Source: Dyadobacter pollutisoli
GTDB lineage: Bacteria > Bacteroidota > Bacteroidia > Cytophagales > Spirosomataceae
DNA length: 64,000 nucleotides
Assembly (NCBI RefSeq): GCF_026625565.1
Contig: NZ_CP112998.1
Location: 126,501-190,500 of the forward strand
Direction: 5' to 3'
Within the stretch, counting starts at the first letter, position 1. Every line of letters starts with the position of its first letter. The notes beneath the pieces were generated by a model. The model was not told where the DNA came from, made no database searches, and was given only the letters and a program-made list of their open reading frames with translations. A program made the translations under genes and the position numbers. Positions 1 through 8,291 of this stretch are shown one piece after another.

Positions 1-1515
1 TCGGCCTTCCGTTTCGAATGCCGCGGTGAGGTTTTTTGAAGCCAGGGCCTTTTTAAGATAAGGATCTGCCTGAATGAATTTCCCTCTCTCTGCGTAAAAC
101 CTGCCGATTGTTAAATAGGCTTCGGCACCTGCAATTGTCAGACTTTTTCTCGTCGCAAACTTTCGTGAATACTCAACGTCGTTGTTTAGCCGGATCATTT
201 CGACATAATACTTTTCCGCCGTTTTTAAGTCCTTCAGAGCGGCATAGCAGTCCCCAAACATCGCTGCCACCAACTGTTTACTTTGTGCTAAGTTCGGAGA
301 ATGCTCGTTTTTTAGAAAGGATCGAAGAAATTGAAGCGCCTCTTTTGGATTTCCCATCTTGATTTGTGCATCAGTCAGGGATTTTAGTACTGTGTAGGTA
401 TTAGCGTCATTGACATACATTTTAGAGAAGGATAATTTGAAATATTTGATGCTGGCAGGAAGGTCGCCCAGGTTGTAATACAAACTTCCGACGGCCGCAT
501 AAGAGAGATCAATTTGGGTACTGTCTCCCATCGTTTTTGATGCTTTTAAATCCAATAAGGCATATTGCAACGCCTTATCCATATTAGCTTGATTTTGGTA
601 AACCTGGGAAAGTCTTCGGTATGTCAAGGGCAATCTCTTCGTAATACCAGCAGACTTGTAGGTTTCCGCGGCGGCCAGGTAAAACTTTTCAGCCAAGTCA
701 ATTCTGCTATTGAGAGAATGGACATATGCAATATTGGACTGGCAATCTCCCGCCGATTTGTAGTCCCCCAGCTCTTGGAAAAGTTTGAGCGCCTGACCAT
801 AACTGTAAATTTCTATTGCGTAAGTGCTATCAGAATCAGGTAAATTCCGGCCTAGTTCATCCCACCAGTGTGCTAATCCCGCCTTGTCGCCAATTTGTTG
901 ATGGTATCGGATAACACGATAAAAACATTCCTTTCCCAGCGTCATTTCGCCTAAATGAAAATGATATTTACCTTCGGCAATAGAAACTTCGGTCATCCAT
1001 TGCCTTGATTTTAGCTTCCGACTCAGACTGTTCGCCATTTGCAAATATGGATACGCCTTGCGTAACTCTTCTGGTTTGGCATCTCTGTTATCAAGATAAC
1101 ATTCACCAAAAGTCTTAAGTAAACAAACTTTCAGTTCTCCATATACATTATTAAGCATAAGTCTCGCAGCGGCGTAGTCCTTCTTTTTCAAATAAGATAC
1201 CAAAGCCAGATAAGTTGCATTGTTATATCCTGTAGCATATTTCAGGGATTTGCTGAGCGCTATTGCTGAACGGGCAAAAAACAGAGCACTGTCAATTGAG
1301 CCACGTGATTCGTTTCTATGATATACAGCGCCAACTTTCAAAAGCAAATCAACTTTTGACGTATCCTCTTTTGCTTTCCTGAGCTGACTCAGATAGCGTG
1401 AAAGATGATAAATCGGATCCCTCCCGATCCCAATGACGCCAGGTGTCGGCTGCGCCAGAGTGCAGTTGATCAGGAAGAAGAGAATGCCGGATAGGAGCGT
1501 TCGTTTGAGCGTCAT
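1..1515 (-). CDS. TPR-repeat exported protein, C-terminally cut by the window edge
   Basis: An unbroken frame runs from an ATG at 1515 to the window edge, giving 505 residues without a stop. The N-terminus is a signal peptide (MTLKRTLLSGILFFLINCTLAQ). The rest is helical with repeated tetratricopeptide-like blocks, such as 'YAAVGSLYYNLGDLPASIKYFKLSF' style segments, so a TPR superhelix is likely. In Bacteroidota this layout (signal peptide, about 500 residues of TPR, then a membrane helix) is usual for the sensor part of TPR-type histidine kinases or LuxR-type regulators, but the deciding C-terminus lies outside the window. The start follows an AT-rich leader. Confidence 0.75.
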   Translation of the reverse strand, partial: MTLKRTLLSGILFFLINCTLAQPTPGVIGIGRDPIYHLSRYLSQLRKAKEDTSKVDLLLKVGAVYHRNESRGSIDSALFFARSAIALSKSLKYATGYNNATYLALVSYLKKKDYAAARLMLNNVYGELKVCLLKTFGECYLDNRDAKPEELRKAYPYLQMANSLSRKLKSRQWMTEVSIAEGKYHFHLGEMTLGKECFYRVIRYHQQIGDKAGLAHWWDELGRNLPDSDSTYAIEIYSYGQALKLFQELGDYKSAGDCQSNIAYVHSLNSRIDLAEKFYLAAAETYKSAGITKRLPLTYRRLSQVYQNQANMDKALQYALLDLKASKTMGDSTQIDLSYAAVGSLYYNLGDLPASIKYFKLSFSKMYVNDANTYTVLKSLTDAQIKMGNPKEALQFLRSFLKNEHSPNLAQSKQLVAAMFGDCYAALKDLKTAEKYYVEMIRLNNDVEYSRKFATRKSLTIAGAEAYLTIGRFYAERGKFIQADPYLKKALASKNLTAAFETEGR

Positions 1516-1846
1516 AAGTCGATGATTTATGCTGGGTATTGTTGCCTTAACCGGGGTTATATCCTGGCACTGAATGAATTGCCACTCTCCAATTTACGAT
1601 CTTTTCAAAGTCCCTCAAATGGAAAAAAAGCAATTTTTTTCCACGCTCACGGAATGGCGATATATCGTATTAGAATCTCGTTAGATGTGTATATAATGTA
1701 TTAATAATCAATAATTTAATGTATGGTATGATATTTTAATTATAAGTATAAATATATATCACATAAGCTACTCACCTTTGAAAAAATGAATACTAACCCA
1801 ATTATCCTGTTCGCCAAATGGCAGGTAAATCTGAATTATTGATGTC
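1516..1846. other. Divergent intergenic region, AT-rich
   Basis: This gap separates the minus-strand TPR gene from the plus-strand Crp/Fnr gene. It is strongly AT-rich around 1690-1770 and presumably holds both promoters. The short open frame at 1522-1704 has no protein-like composition. No palindrome or repeat was recognised. Confidence 0.4.
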
Positions 1847-2431
1847 ATGGATAAATTGCGAAAACATATCGAAGAAATTACGCCGGTAAGTGACGAAGAG
1901 TTTGAATATGTCAAAACATTCCTTACCAGGAAGAGAGTCAGGAAACATCAGTACCTGATCCAGGTAGGAGATATAGTAACCTGTGATTACTGGATTACCA
2001 GAGGCATTTTCAGGGCTTTTTATGTCGACAAAACAGGCAAGGAGCATATTCTGCAATTCGCCCTCGAGAATTCGTGGTTGTCGGATTACAATGCCTTTTT
2101 TAATCAGACAGAATCGAAAATGAATATTGTTTGCATGGAGGATGCGGAAGTGCTTTGTCTTACGCTTTTAGCCAAGGAAAAACTGGCTTCCGAGCTGCAC
2201 AAAATGGAGCATTTTTTCAGAATGAAAGTGACCAGAGGTTATACGGTGCAGCAACACAGGATTATCTCTTTACTTTCTAATAATCCCCGGCAGCGCTATG
2301 AAGAATTTGAGAGTTTGTATCCCAACATTGTAAAAAAAGTCCCCAAAAAATACATAGCGGAATATCTCGGGATCAGCCGCGAAACGCTTAGCAGACTTTA
2401 CCCGGTCAGTCATAGGCATGCATCAATTTGA
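1847..2431 (+). CDS. Crp/Fnr family transcriptional regulator
   Basis: 194 residues. Residues about 25-115 form a cyclic-nucleotide-binding-like beta roll ('LTRKRVRKHQYLIQVGDIV', then 'RGIFRAFYVDKTGKEHILQF'). The C-terminal segment 'KKYIAEYLGISRETLSRLY' is the recognition helix-turn-helix typical of short Bacteroidota Crp/Fnr proteins. No conserved cAMP-phosphate-binding signature is evident, so the ligand is unknown. It is followed after 38 bp by an NAD(P)-binding protein and then a cupin on the same strand, so the three may be one transcript. It is one of two Crp/Fnr regulators in the window and a candidate binder of the TGACAC-N4-GTGTCA operators at 3722 and 10520. Confidence 0.9.
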   Translation: MDKLRKHIEEITPVSDEEFEYVKTFLTRKRVRKHQYLIQVGDIVTCDYWITRGIFRAFYVDKTGKEHILQFALENSWLSDYNAFFNQTESKMNIVCMEDAEVLCLTLLAKEKLASELHKMEHFFRMKVTRGYTVQQHRIISLLSNNPRQRYEEFESLYPNIVKKVPKKYIAEYLGISRETLSRLYPVSHRHASI

Positions 2432-2469
2432 AGTACTGAAAATGGTTTGTAAAGCAAAATTGGTAAAAT

Positions 2470-3108
2470 ATGAAAGCGTTGATCATTGGAGCAACGGGGG
2501 CCACTGGTATGGATCTCGTAAATGTATTATTGCAGGATCCGGACTACAAAGAAGTTGTCGTGTTCGTACGTCGTCCTACCGGCATCGTTCACATCAAGTT
2601 GTCTGAACTCGTTGTTGATTTTGATCAAATCGAAGAGGTGTCGGCCTCCATCAAAGGAGATGTCTGGTTCTCGTGCCTGGGGACTACGCTCAAAGCGGCA
2701 GGCTCCAAGGAAAAACATTGGCACATCGATTATGAAATCCCGGTCAGGTTCGCGCATATCGCCAAAAGAAACGGCATTTCCAGGGCGGTACTGCTTTCGT
2801 CTTACGGTGCTTTGTCGAAGAGTAATGTGTCTTATTTAAGAATCAAAGGGCAATTGGAAGAGCAGATTGCCAGTCTTGCATTTGATCAGTATATCATATT
2901 CAGGCCGGGGATTTTGTTACGGAAAGATACCGACCGACTGGGGGAAGAAGTGTCTGCCGGCCTGCTGAATTTCATGAATGGATTGGGATTGTTCAAGAAA
3001 TTTAGACCTATGCCGACTTCAACACTTGCCGAAAAAATGGCAAAGGCACCCAAAGTTTTGGAAGCCGGGAAGTATGTTATTGAGCGGGATGAAATCTTCG
3101 GATTTTAA
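2470..3108 (+). CDS. NAD(P)H-binding Rossmann protein (NmrA/HTATIP2-like)
   Basis: 212 residues. The N-terminal 'ALIIGATGATGMDLV' is a GxxGxxG dinucleotide-binding loop of atypical short-chain dehydrogenases. 'DVWFSCLGTTLKAAGSKEKHW' and 'LLSSYGALSKSNVSYLRIKGQLEEQI' match the HTATIP2/YbjT-like group (S..Y..K-like arrangement, with YLRIKG instead of YxxxK). Cytosolic: no signal peptide. The substrate is unknown; the family ranges from redox sensors to reductases. The gene lies directly downstream of a Crp/Fnr regulator and upstream of a cupin, consistent with a small stress-response unit. Confidence 0.8.
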   Translation: MKALIIGATGATGMDLVNVLLQDPDYKEVVVFVRRPTGIVHIKLSELVVDFDQIEEVSASIKGDVWFSCLGTTLKAAGSKEKHWHIDYEIPVRFAHIAKRNGISRAVLLSSYGALSKSNVSYLRIKGQLEEQIASLAFDQYIIFRPGILLRKDTDRLGEEVSAGLLNFMNGLGLFKKFRPMPTSTLAEKMAKAPKVLEAGKYVIERDEIFGF

Positions 3109-3159
3109 AAATTCCTCCTGCTCCGTGCATCCAATAGTCATGCATTTCTACACTTAAAT

Positions 3160-3594
3160 ATGAATACTATGAAAGCAAATCTGATCGTACCGGTCTATCT
3201 GTTTTACCTTTTATCCGTAGGGGTAAATGCAGAAGCCCAGCAATTGAAACATCTGGTTATTGAAAGTATGGAAGCAAAAGCAATTTCCGATGGAATTACG
3301 CTTCGGTCCGAGTCGGGATCCAATGGTACATTTGGTTATTTCGTCATGAAAAAGGGTGCTTCGGTTCCGGTTCACAGTCATGCAAATGAGCAATACTCAT
3401 TTATATTAAAAGGCAGCGTAAAAGCTGCTATTGGAGACACCACGATGATTATCAAAGCGGGTGAAACTGTGCTCATACCTTCTAATGTTCCCCATAGTTT
3501 TACAAGTCTGGAAGAAGGAACTATTGATCTCGATTTCTTTGCGCCCCGTCGGGAGGATTGGATCAATGGCACAGCCGACTATTTTAAGAAATAG
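3160..3594 (+). CDS. Exported cupin-domain protein
   Basis: 144 residues. A signal peptide (through 'GVNAEAQQ') is followed by one double-stranded beta-helix. Cupin motif 1 is seen in 'GASVPVHSHANEQYSFILKG' (H..H....E) and motif 2 in 'GETVLIPSNVPHSF', so a metal-binding site is plausible. The translation start could be 3160 or the ATG three codons later. Function is not assignable beyond a small-molecule-binding or dioxygenase-like periplasmic cupin. It is the last gene of the possible Crp/Fnr transcript; the downstream 250 bp contain the promoter of the next operon. Confidence 0.75.
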   Translation: MNTMKANLIVPVYLFYLLSVGVNAEAQQLKHLVIESMEAKAISDGITLRSESGSNGTFGYFVMKKGASVPVHSHANEQYSFILKGSVKAAIGDTTMIIKAGETVLIPSNVPHSFTSLEEGTIDLDFFAPRREDWINGTADYFKK

Positions 3595-3721
3595 CATAAA
3601 CAAATTTGACCCCCAAGTGAATACTCGACCTAACGTCTAGCGAGTAGGGTTACCTTTTGTCTTTATGTTAAAATCTCACCAGAATTATTGATTTATCAAA
3701 AAAAATGCCCTTACTCAATTT

Positions 3722-3737
3722 TGACACATTTGTGTCA
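3722..3737 (+). promoter_or_regulatory. Crp/Fnr-type operator and promoter of the 3846-7416 operon
   Basis: TGACACATTTGTGTCA is a perfect 6-bp inverted repeat with a 4-bp spacer. About 22 bp downstream lies CAACTTTG (3760-3767), close to the Bacteroidota -7 element TAnnTTTG. If transcription starts near 3774 the operator is centred near -44, close to the usual class II Crp activation position. The identical palindrome with the same downstream spacing recurs on the minus strand at 10520-10535. Seen: palindrome and spacing. Inferred: activation by one of the two Crp/Fnr proteins. Confidence 0.65.
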
Positions 3738-3845
3738 GGCAGACCTTCCTTTTACAGGCCAACTTTGCATCATCAACCTCCATTAACTAAATCGATCAGG
3801 AGGTTGCTTTAACCATTTTATGTAACAACTCAATTTAAAAACAAA

Positions 3846-4676
3846 ATGAAAAAAACAGTTTTATCGCTGCTATCAGCAGCGTTCGCAGTATCTGCCATTG
3901 CATCATGTTCCACTGATGACGACAATGTGATTGCCAATCCAAACACCTACGTGCTGGTACACGGCGCATGGCAAGCCCCATACGTATGGGACGCTGTAAA
4001 GTCTGACCTGACCAATAAGGGTAACAAAGTGGTGGTCGTTGAACTCCCTGGCCACGGCGCCGACAAGACGCCGACATATCAGCTAACATTGGATGTTTAC
4101 CGCGATAAAGTGATCGAGGCGATCTCTAAAACGGATGGCAAAGTAATCCTGGTAGGACACAGCATGGGTGGAATGGTCGTAACCAGTGTCGCCGAGAAGA
4201 TTCCTCAGAAAATTAGCAGGCTGGTATATATAGGCGCATTTGTACCTGCCTCCGGACAAAGCCTAGGTGAGCTTTCGATGGCTGACCCAAATTCGAAACT
4301 TGGACCTCAGCTGACTCAATCCGACGACAAGCTAACGCTTGATGTAAAACGCGATCAACTGACTTACCTTTTCATTAATGATGGCAGCCAAGCTGCCAAA
4401 GATCAGGTCCTTGCGAACTATCGGGCAGAGCCCGCGATTCCATTTGGAAATGCGATCACGCTGACCAGTGCGGGTTTTGGCTCGGTAGAAAAGGTTTATA
4501 TCAAGACCCTGCAGGACATCGTGATAACCCCGGGATTTCAGGACAAAATGATTGCAGGAGCGGGTATCAAGAAGGTTTTGCAGGTCAATACGAGCCATTC
4601 TCCCTTTCTTTCCCAGCCGCGCGCGGTTTCGGGTCTGTTGCTTCAAATCGGACAAGAAATAAGCGTTAAACCTTAG
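3846..4676 (+). CDS. Alpha/beta hydrolase lipoprotein
   Basis: 276 residues. The N-terminus is a lipoprotein signal with lipobox before Cys20 ('VSAIASCSTDDD'), so the enzyme is probably membrane-anchored outside the cytoplasm. The fold is an alpha/beta hydrolase: 'YVLVHGAWQAPYVWD' gives the HG oxyanion loop and 'VILVGHSMGGMV' the nucleophile elbow (GHSMG). A catalytic His is likely in 'VNTSHSPFLSQP'. It resembles small esterases of the methyl-esterase/hydroxynitrile-lyase branch. It is the first gene of an operon with an ABM protein, a DJ-1 protein and an aldo/keto reductase. Confidence 0.88.
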   Translation: MKKTVLSLLSAAFAVSAIASCSTDDDNVIANPNTYVLVHGAWQAPYVWDAVKSDLTNKGNKVVVVELPGHGADKTPTYQLTLDVYRDKVIEAISKTDGKVILVGHSMGGMVVTSVAEKIPQKISRLVYIGAFVPASGQSLGELSMADPNSKLGPQLTQSDDKLTLDVKRDQLTYLFINDGSQAAKDQVLANYRAEPAIPFGNAITLTSAGFGSVEKVYIKTLQDIVITPGFQDKMIAGAGIKKVLQVNTSHSPFLSQPRAVSGLLLQIGQEISVKP

Positions 4677-4693
4677 ATTAAAGAAGGCAACCG

Positions 4694-4746
4694 GCGCAGG
4701 GTTGAAAGGTGAAAGATGAAAAGGTACTTTTCTTTTAACCTTGCGC
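4694..4746 (+). other. Intergenic hairpin
   Basis: The 14-nt segments at 4694-4707 and 4733-4746 pair with two G-U wobbles, around a 25-nt purine-rich loop. It lies between the hydrolase and the ABM gene. It could be an attenuator or mRNA-processing hairpin that lowers expression of downstream genes; no T-run follows it. Confidence 0.4.
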
Positions 4747-4774
4747 GTGCCGCACTTTAAAGATCAAAAAACCA

Positions 4775-5524
4775 ATGAAAGCAACAACACAATTGTCAGT
4801 TTCCAGGAAGCGGACAGTTACTTCCATCGCAGTGCTGTTACTCCTGCTTAATGCCAACCTGAACGCGCAAAACAAGAATATGGTAGCCCGATTGACACGA
4901 TATGAAGTGAAACCGGAACATCAGAATGGATTCCGCAAAGCGATCAGCGAATATGTCCTGCGTTCTCTGGATTTGGGAAGCAACATCATGGCAGAAGCCT
5001 ATTTTGAAGAGGCAAATCCTACTGTTTGGTGGATTATTGAAAGATGGAGTTCCAAAAAGGAATTCGAGAAAAACAGCGCGAGCTCAGGGTTTAAAGCGAC
5101 AGAACTGTTATTCGCGAAAGCACTGGTTCAACCTGCCAAAGTCATCTACGTCAAAGACCTGGAACCACTTTCCAAACAGCAATGGCGTAAAACTGCAAGG
5201 AAGAATGACAAGCCTATCACCATTATGCTGTTCGTGGACGCCAAAGCCGGGACGGAGGGTAACTTTAAAAAGGTTTATCATACCGCCATGCCTCAATTCC
5301 GTGGTGAACCCGGTGTCGTTACCTACCAGCTTTCCCAGCTTGAAGAAGACAGCACCCGGTTTGTCACTTATGAGAAGTTCAGGGGTGAAGATGCTTTTCA
5401 ATACCATCTGAAATTCCCCCCCATACAGCCGGTGATCGACTATTTGGAAACCAGTATCAGACAACAACCCTTCCAAACCGGAATTCACAGACTGATCGAA
5501 TTTGCACCCCTTACCCGGGAATAA
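4775..5524 (+). CDS. Exported protein with two ABM (antibiotic biosynthesis monooxygenase) domains
   Basis: 249 residues. A signal peptide ends near 'NLNAQ'. Two ferredoxin-like ABM domains follow: residues about 35-125 ('MVARLTRYEVKPEHQNGFRKA ... WWIIERWSSKKEFEKN') and about 145-245 ('ITIMLFVDAKAGTEGNFKKV ... FVTYEKFRGEDAFQYHL'). Single ABM proteins normally dimerise, so the tandem may be an internal dimer. ABM proteins include quinol oxygenases and haem-degrading enzymes, but the actual reaction is not readable from sequence. Second gene of the putative electrophile-stress operon. Confidence 0.8.
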   Translation: MKATTQLSVSRKRTVTSIAVLLLLLNANLNAQNKNMVARLTRYEVKPEHQNGFRKAISEYVLRSLDLGSNIMAEAYFEEANPTVWWIIERWSSKKEFEKNSASSGFKATELLFAKALVQPAKVIYVKDLEPLSKQQWRKTARKNDKPITIMLFVDAKAGTEGNFKKVYHTAMPQFRGEPGVVTYQLSQLEEDSTRFVTYEKFRGEDAFQYHLKFPPIQPVIDYLETSIRQQPFQTGIHRLIEFAPLTRE

Positions 5525-5572
5525 CAGGGTAAAAACAATTAACAAAAACTACAAACAATCAAAAACTCAAAA

Positions 5573-6388
5573 ATGAAAACGGTTAATCAAATTGTACTGA
5601 CAGGCGTCCTTAGCACGCTTGCTTTATTGAATGCAAATGCCCAGGTTAAAGTAAGTGCCGGGCAAATCAAATCCAGTGAACTGGAAGTATTGAATCAACT
5701 GGCATCCCACACGGAGGTTGTCAACATGCCGGTATCGCAACTACTCAATGCTCCTGGAAACGAAGCACTCAGGGCATTCTTTTTTACCCCGGTAAAAGAC
5801 AAGTCGGCTTTGAAGGGAAAAAAGATCGCAGTCATTGCCGCCGATGGCTTCGAGGAAATCGAATTGCTCGGGCCAGTGTGGTATTTCCGGGAACTGGGCG
5901 CCCAGGTCGACATCGTTGCTCCCAAATACAACCCGGCGCCGGCAAGGTATGGCCTTGTCCAACCAGAAATGGCCAAAACACATATCATGGCGATACAGTA
6001 CCTGCAACCTGTGGGTTGGGTAAAAGTGGATCGCAGGGCGGAGCAGGTCAAAGTAGGCGACTACGATGCTGTGTTTATTCCCGGCGGTGCCTGGAACCCG
6101 GATAACCTTCGCTACGACAAAGATGTGATCCGCTTCATCCAGGATTTTAACAAATCAGGAAAGCTGATTGCCGCCATTTGCCATGCTCCTGTTGTGTTGG
6201 CATCTGCGGATATTCTGAAAGGGAAGAAACTGACCGGCTACTGGAATATCCAGGTCGATCTGAAAAATGCGGGCGGTATCGTAGAGGACACACCGGTGGT
6301 AACAGATGGTAACCTCATCACCAGCAGACACCCGATTGATGTGGCTGACTTCTCGAGAGCGGTTGAACAGTGGCTTGTAAAACGTTGA
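5573..6388 (+). CDS. Exported DJ-1/PfpI family protein
   Basis: 271 residues: a signal peptide (through 'LLNANAQ'), an unassigned segment to about residue 75, then a DJ-1/PfpI domain ('KKIAVIAADGFEEIELLGPVW'). The nucleophile is Cys203 in 'AAICHAPVVL', followed by His204, and the acidic partner is Glu in 'DGFEEIE'. The domain is longer than plain PfpI because of the segment 'NPAPARYGLVQPEMAKTHIMAI'. DJ-1 relatives act as proteases, glyoxalases or chaperones, and export is unusual. Gene order suggests removal of reactive carbonyls or quinones; this is inference. Confidence 0.85.
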   Translation: MKTVNQIVLTGVLSTLALLNANAQVKVSAGQIKSSELEVLNQLASHTEVVNMPVSQLLNAPGNEALRAFFFTPVKDKSALKGKKIAVIAADGFEEIELLGPVWYFRELGAQVDIVAPKYNPAPARYGLVQPEMAKTHIMAIQYLQPVGWVKVDRRAEQVKVGDYDAVFIPGGAWNPDNLRYDKDVIRFIQDFNKSGKLIAAICHAPVVLASADILKGKKLTGYWNIQVDLKNAGGIVEDTPVVTDGNLITSRHPIDVADFSRAVEQWLVKR

Positions 6389-6435
6389 TCGTATTTGATA
6401 TTAAAAGTCAAAATACCAACTAGAAAATCAATAGC

Positions 6436-7416
6436 ATGGAATACAGAAAATTGGGAAATACTGATCTTAATTTATCAGTAATAACCTACGGCAGCTTCGC
6501 AATCGGAGGCACCATGTGGGCGGGAACAGAGAAAAAAGAAGCACAGGAGGCGATCACTGCTTCACTTGACCACGGCGTCACCACGCTGGATACGGCGCCA
6601 TTTTATGGGCTTGGCCTCAGTGAGAAACTGATCGGTGAGACGATCGGAGGAATGGACCGTTCGAAGATTCAGATACTGACAAAATTCGGGATGGTTTGGG
6701 ATGGCAGCAACAACGGGAAAGGGGATTTTATGTTTGATATTGAAAATGAAGGTAAAATTTATCCTATCTACAAATTCGCCTCAAAAGCCAATGTGATCAA
6801 GGAAGCCGAAGAGAGCTTAAAACGATTGGGGACAGACTATATCGATTTGTTACAACTTCATTGGTTTGATTCCACCACACCAGTTGATGAAACGATGGAA
6901 GCATTGCAGCTACTGATCGATCAGGGTAAAATCCGGGCAGCGGGGGTCAGCAACTATAATAATGAACAGATGCTGGAAGCTCAGAAAAGTATCCGTCTGG
7001 CGTCCAATCAGCTGCCTTACAGCATGCTGAAAAGGGAAATTGAATCGGAAGTGATCCCCGCTGCCATCAAAAACAATGTTGGCATTATCGCTTATAGTCC
7101 GCTGGAAAGGGGTTTGCTGACCGGTAGATTCTTTAAATGCGATACCTTGAAATCCAGCGACCATCGCAACGGTTATTTCGCTCAATTCGACCTCGAAAAA
7201 GTAAAATCCTTGTTAGAACGAATTGAGCCGATTGCGCAGGACAAAGGAGTCTCGCTTTCACAATTGGTGCTGAGATGGACAACCCTTCAGCCCGGTATCA
7301 CAGCGGTACTGGCGGGAGCGAGGAATAAAGAACAGGCGATCAGCAACGCTCAGGCTGCCCAGATCAGCCTTAGCAAAGAAGAGCTCAACTTCATTGATGA
7401 CCAGCTTGCCGATTAA
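6436..7416 (+). CDS. Aldo/keto reductase
   Basis: 326 residues, cytosolic. Family landmarks are the catalytic Asp and Tyr in 'LDTAPFYGLGLSEKLIGE', Lys in 'ILTKFGM' and His in 'DLLQLHWFD'. The C-terminal nucleotide-binding part has 'AVLAGARNKEQAISNAQA', typical of NADPH-dependent members. It would reduce carbonyls at NADPH cost. It ends the operon begun at 3846; a strong stem-loop follows immediately. Confidence 0.92.
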   Translation: MEYRKLGNTDLNLSVITYGSFAIGGTMWAGTEKKEAQEAITASLDHGVTTLDTAPFYGLGLSEKLIGETIGGMDRSKIQILTKFGMVWDGSNNGKGDFMFDIENEGKIYPIYKFASKANVIKEAEESLKRLGTDYIDLLQLHWFDSTTPVDETMEALQLLIDQGKIRAAGVSNYNNEQMLEAQKSIRLASNQLPYSMLKREIESEVIPAAIKNNVGIIAYSPLERGLLTGRFFKCDTLKSSDHRNGYFAQFDLEKVKSLLERIEPIAQDKGVSLSQLVLRWTTLQPGITAVLAGARNKEQAISNAQAAQISLSKEELNFIDDQLAD

Positions 7417-7418
7417 AC

Positions 7419-7454
7419 TAATACCCGGAGTCCGCATATGGACTCCGGGTATTA
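7419..7454 (+). terminator. Intrinsic terminator after the aldo/keto reductase
   Basis: A perfect 15-bp stem (7419-7433 with 7440-7454) around a 6-nt loop, followed by an AT-rich tract with TTTATTTT. It starts three bases after the reductase stop codon. Confidence 0.85.
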
Positions 7455-7471
7455 AATTTATTTTCAATGCC

Positions 7472-7520
7472 AAATGAGAAAAGGCGTGTAACAATTACCG
7501 TTATACGCCTTTTCTCATTT
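7472..7520 (-). terminator. Terminator hairpin for the TlpA gene (possibly bidirectional)
   Basis: AAATGAGAAAAGGCGT at the left pairs with ACGCCTTTTCTCATTT at the right, and the stem extends inward by four pairs after one mismatch. It sits between convergent genes, just past the TlpA stop, back to back with the terminator of the reductase. Confidence 0.8.
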
Positions 7521-7533
7521 GCACTTCTGGTTT

Positions 7534-8259
7534 TTACATCAGCGAATTGACAGCAGACGTTATCTCTTCTCGCACTTTCGGGCTCGAATGCATAATCATT
7601 TTTATATCACCCGCCTGGTCAATGACAATGCTGGTTGGCCATAAGTTGATCTGGTACTTTTTATCAACTTCACGTGAATTCGGCAACAGCGTGTAATTGA
7701 AGGTGCGTTTCTTTTGGAATGTCTTTACCTGTTCCCCGCTATTAAAAGTCAAAGCCAGAAAAACGACATTTTTGCCGTCATAATCCTTGACCAGTTCATT
7801 TAATTCCGGCATTTCCTCAATACACGGAGCGCAGGAGGTGAACCAAAAGTTGAGTACCACAATCTTACCGCGAAGGTCTTGTAAAGTCCAGCGTTTGCCC
7901 TGCAGATCCGTAAGTTTAAAATCAGGAGCTGGCTTATTCAGCATGGATGCGACAGCCTGAGTTCTTTTGGCATCTGCATCTTCAAATTGTTTCTTCAGTT
8001 CGTCAGTCATCCTGATCAGACGGACAATCCCTTTTGCGTCATCTTCGTCGTTGTGCCCGAAGAAAACCTTGCCCCAGGCTTTGTTCAAACTGTCCAGTTT
8101 TTCAATGGGAAACACTTTGCCATCGGGCAGTAAGTAGGTGATGGCTTGCTTTGGCGGCTGGCTTGCGCCGGATAATACCTGGGCCACAGACAGGTATGAA
8201 ACACACAAGGAAGCTGCGGTCAGGCAGCTTCCAGTGTACAGTTTTCTGTATTTCATCAT
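7534..8259 (-). CDS. TlpA-like thioredoxin-fold oxidoreductase, exported
   Basis: 241 residues. The signal peptide ends near 'LSVAQ'. A helical segment (about 45-105) precedes an AhpC/TSA-type thioredoxin domain beginning 'KPAPDFKLTDLQGKRWTLQDL'. The redox motif is Cys143-Ala-Pro-Cys146 in 'WFTSCAPCIEEMPEL', with the cis-Pro region in 'LWPTSIVID'. It should act as a periplasmic thiol-disulfide reductase. The start is one of two adjacent ATGs. Confidence 0.9.
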   Translation of the reverse strand: MMKYRKLYTGSCLTAASLCVSYLSVAQVLSGASQPPKQAITYLLPDGKVFPIEKLDSLNKAWGKVFFGHNDEDDAKGIVRLIRMTDELKKQFEDADAKRTQAVASMLNKPAPDFKLTDLQGKRWTLQDLRGKIVVLNFWFTSCAPCIEEMPELNELVKDYDGKNVVFLALTFNSGEQVKTFQKKRTFNYTLLPNSREVDKKYQINLWPTSIVIDQAGDIKMIMHSSPKVREEITSAVNSLM

Positions 8260-8291
8260 TGCTGATTTATGTTAGCTTTTTCGATTCTTGT

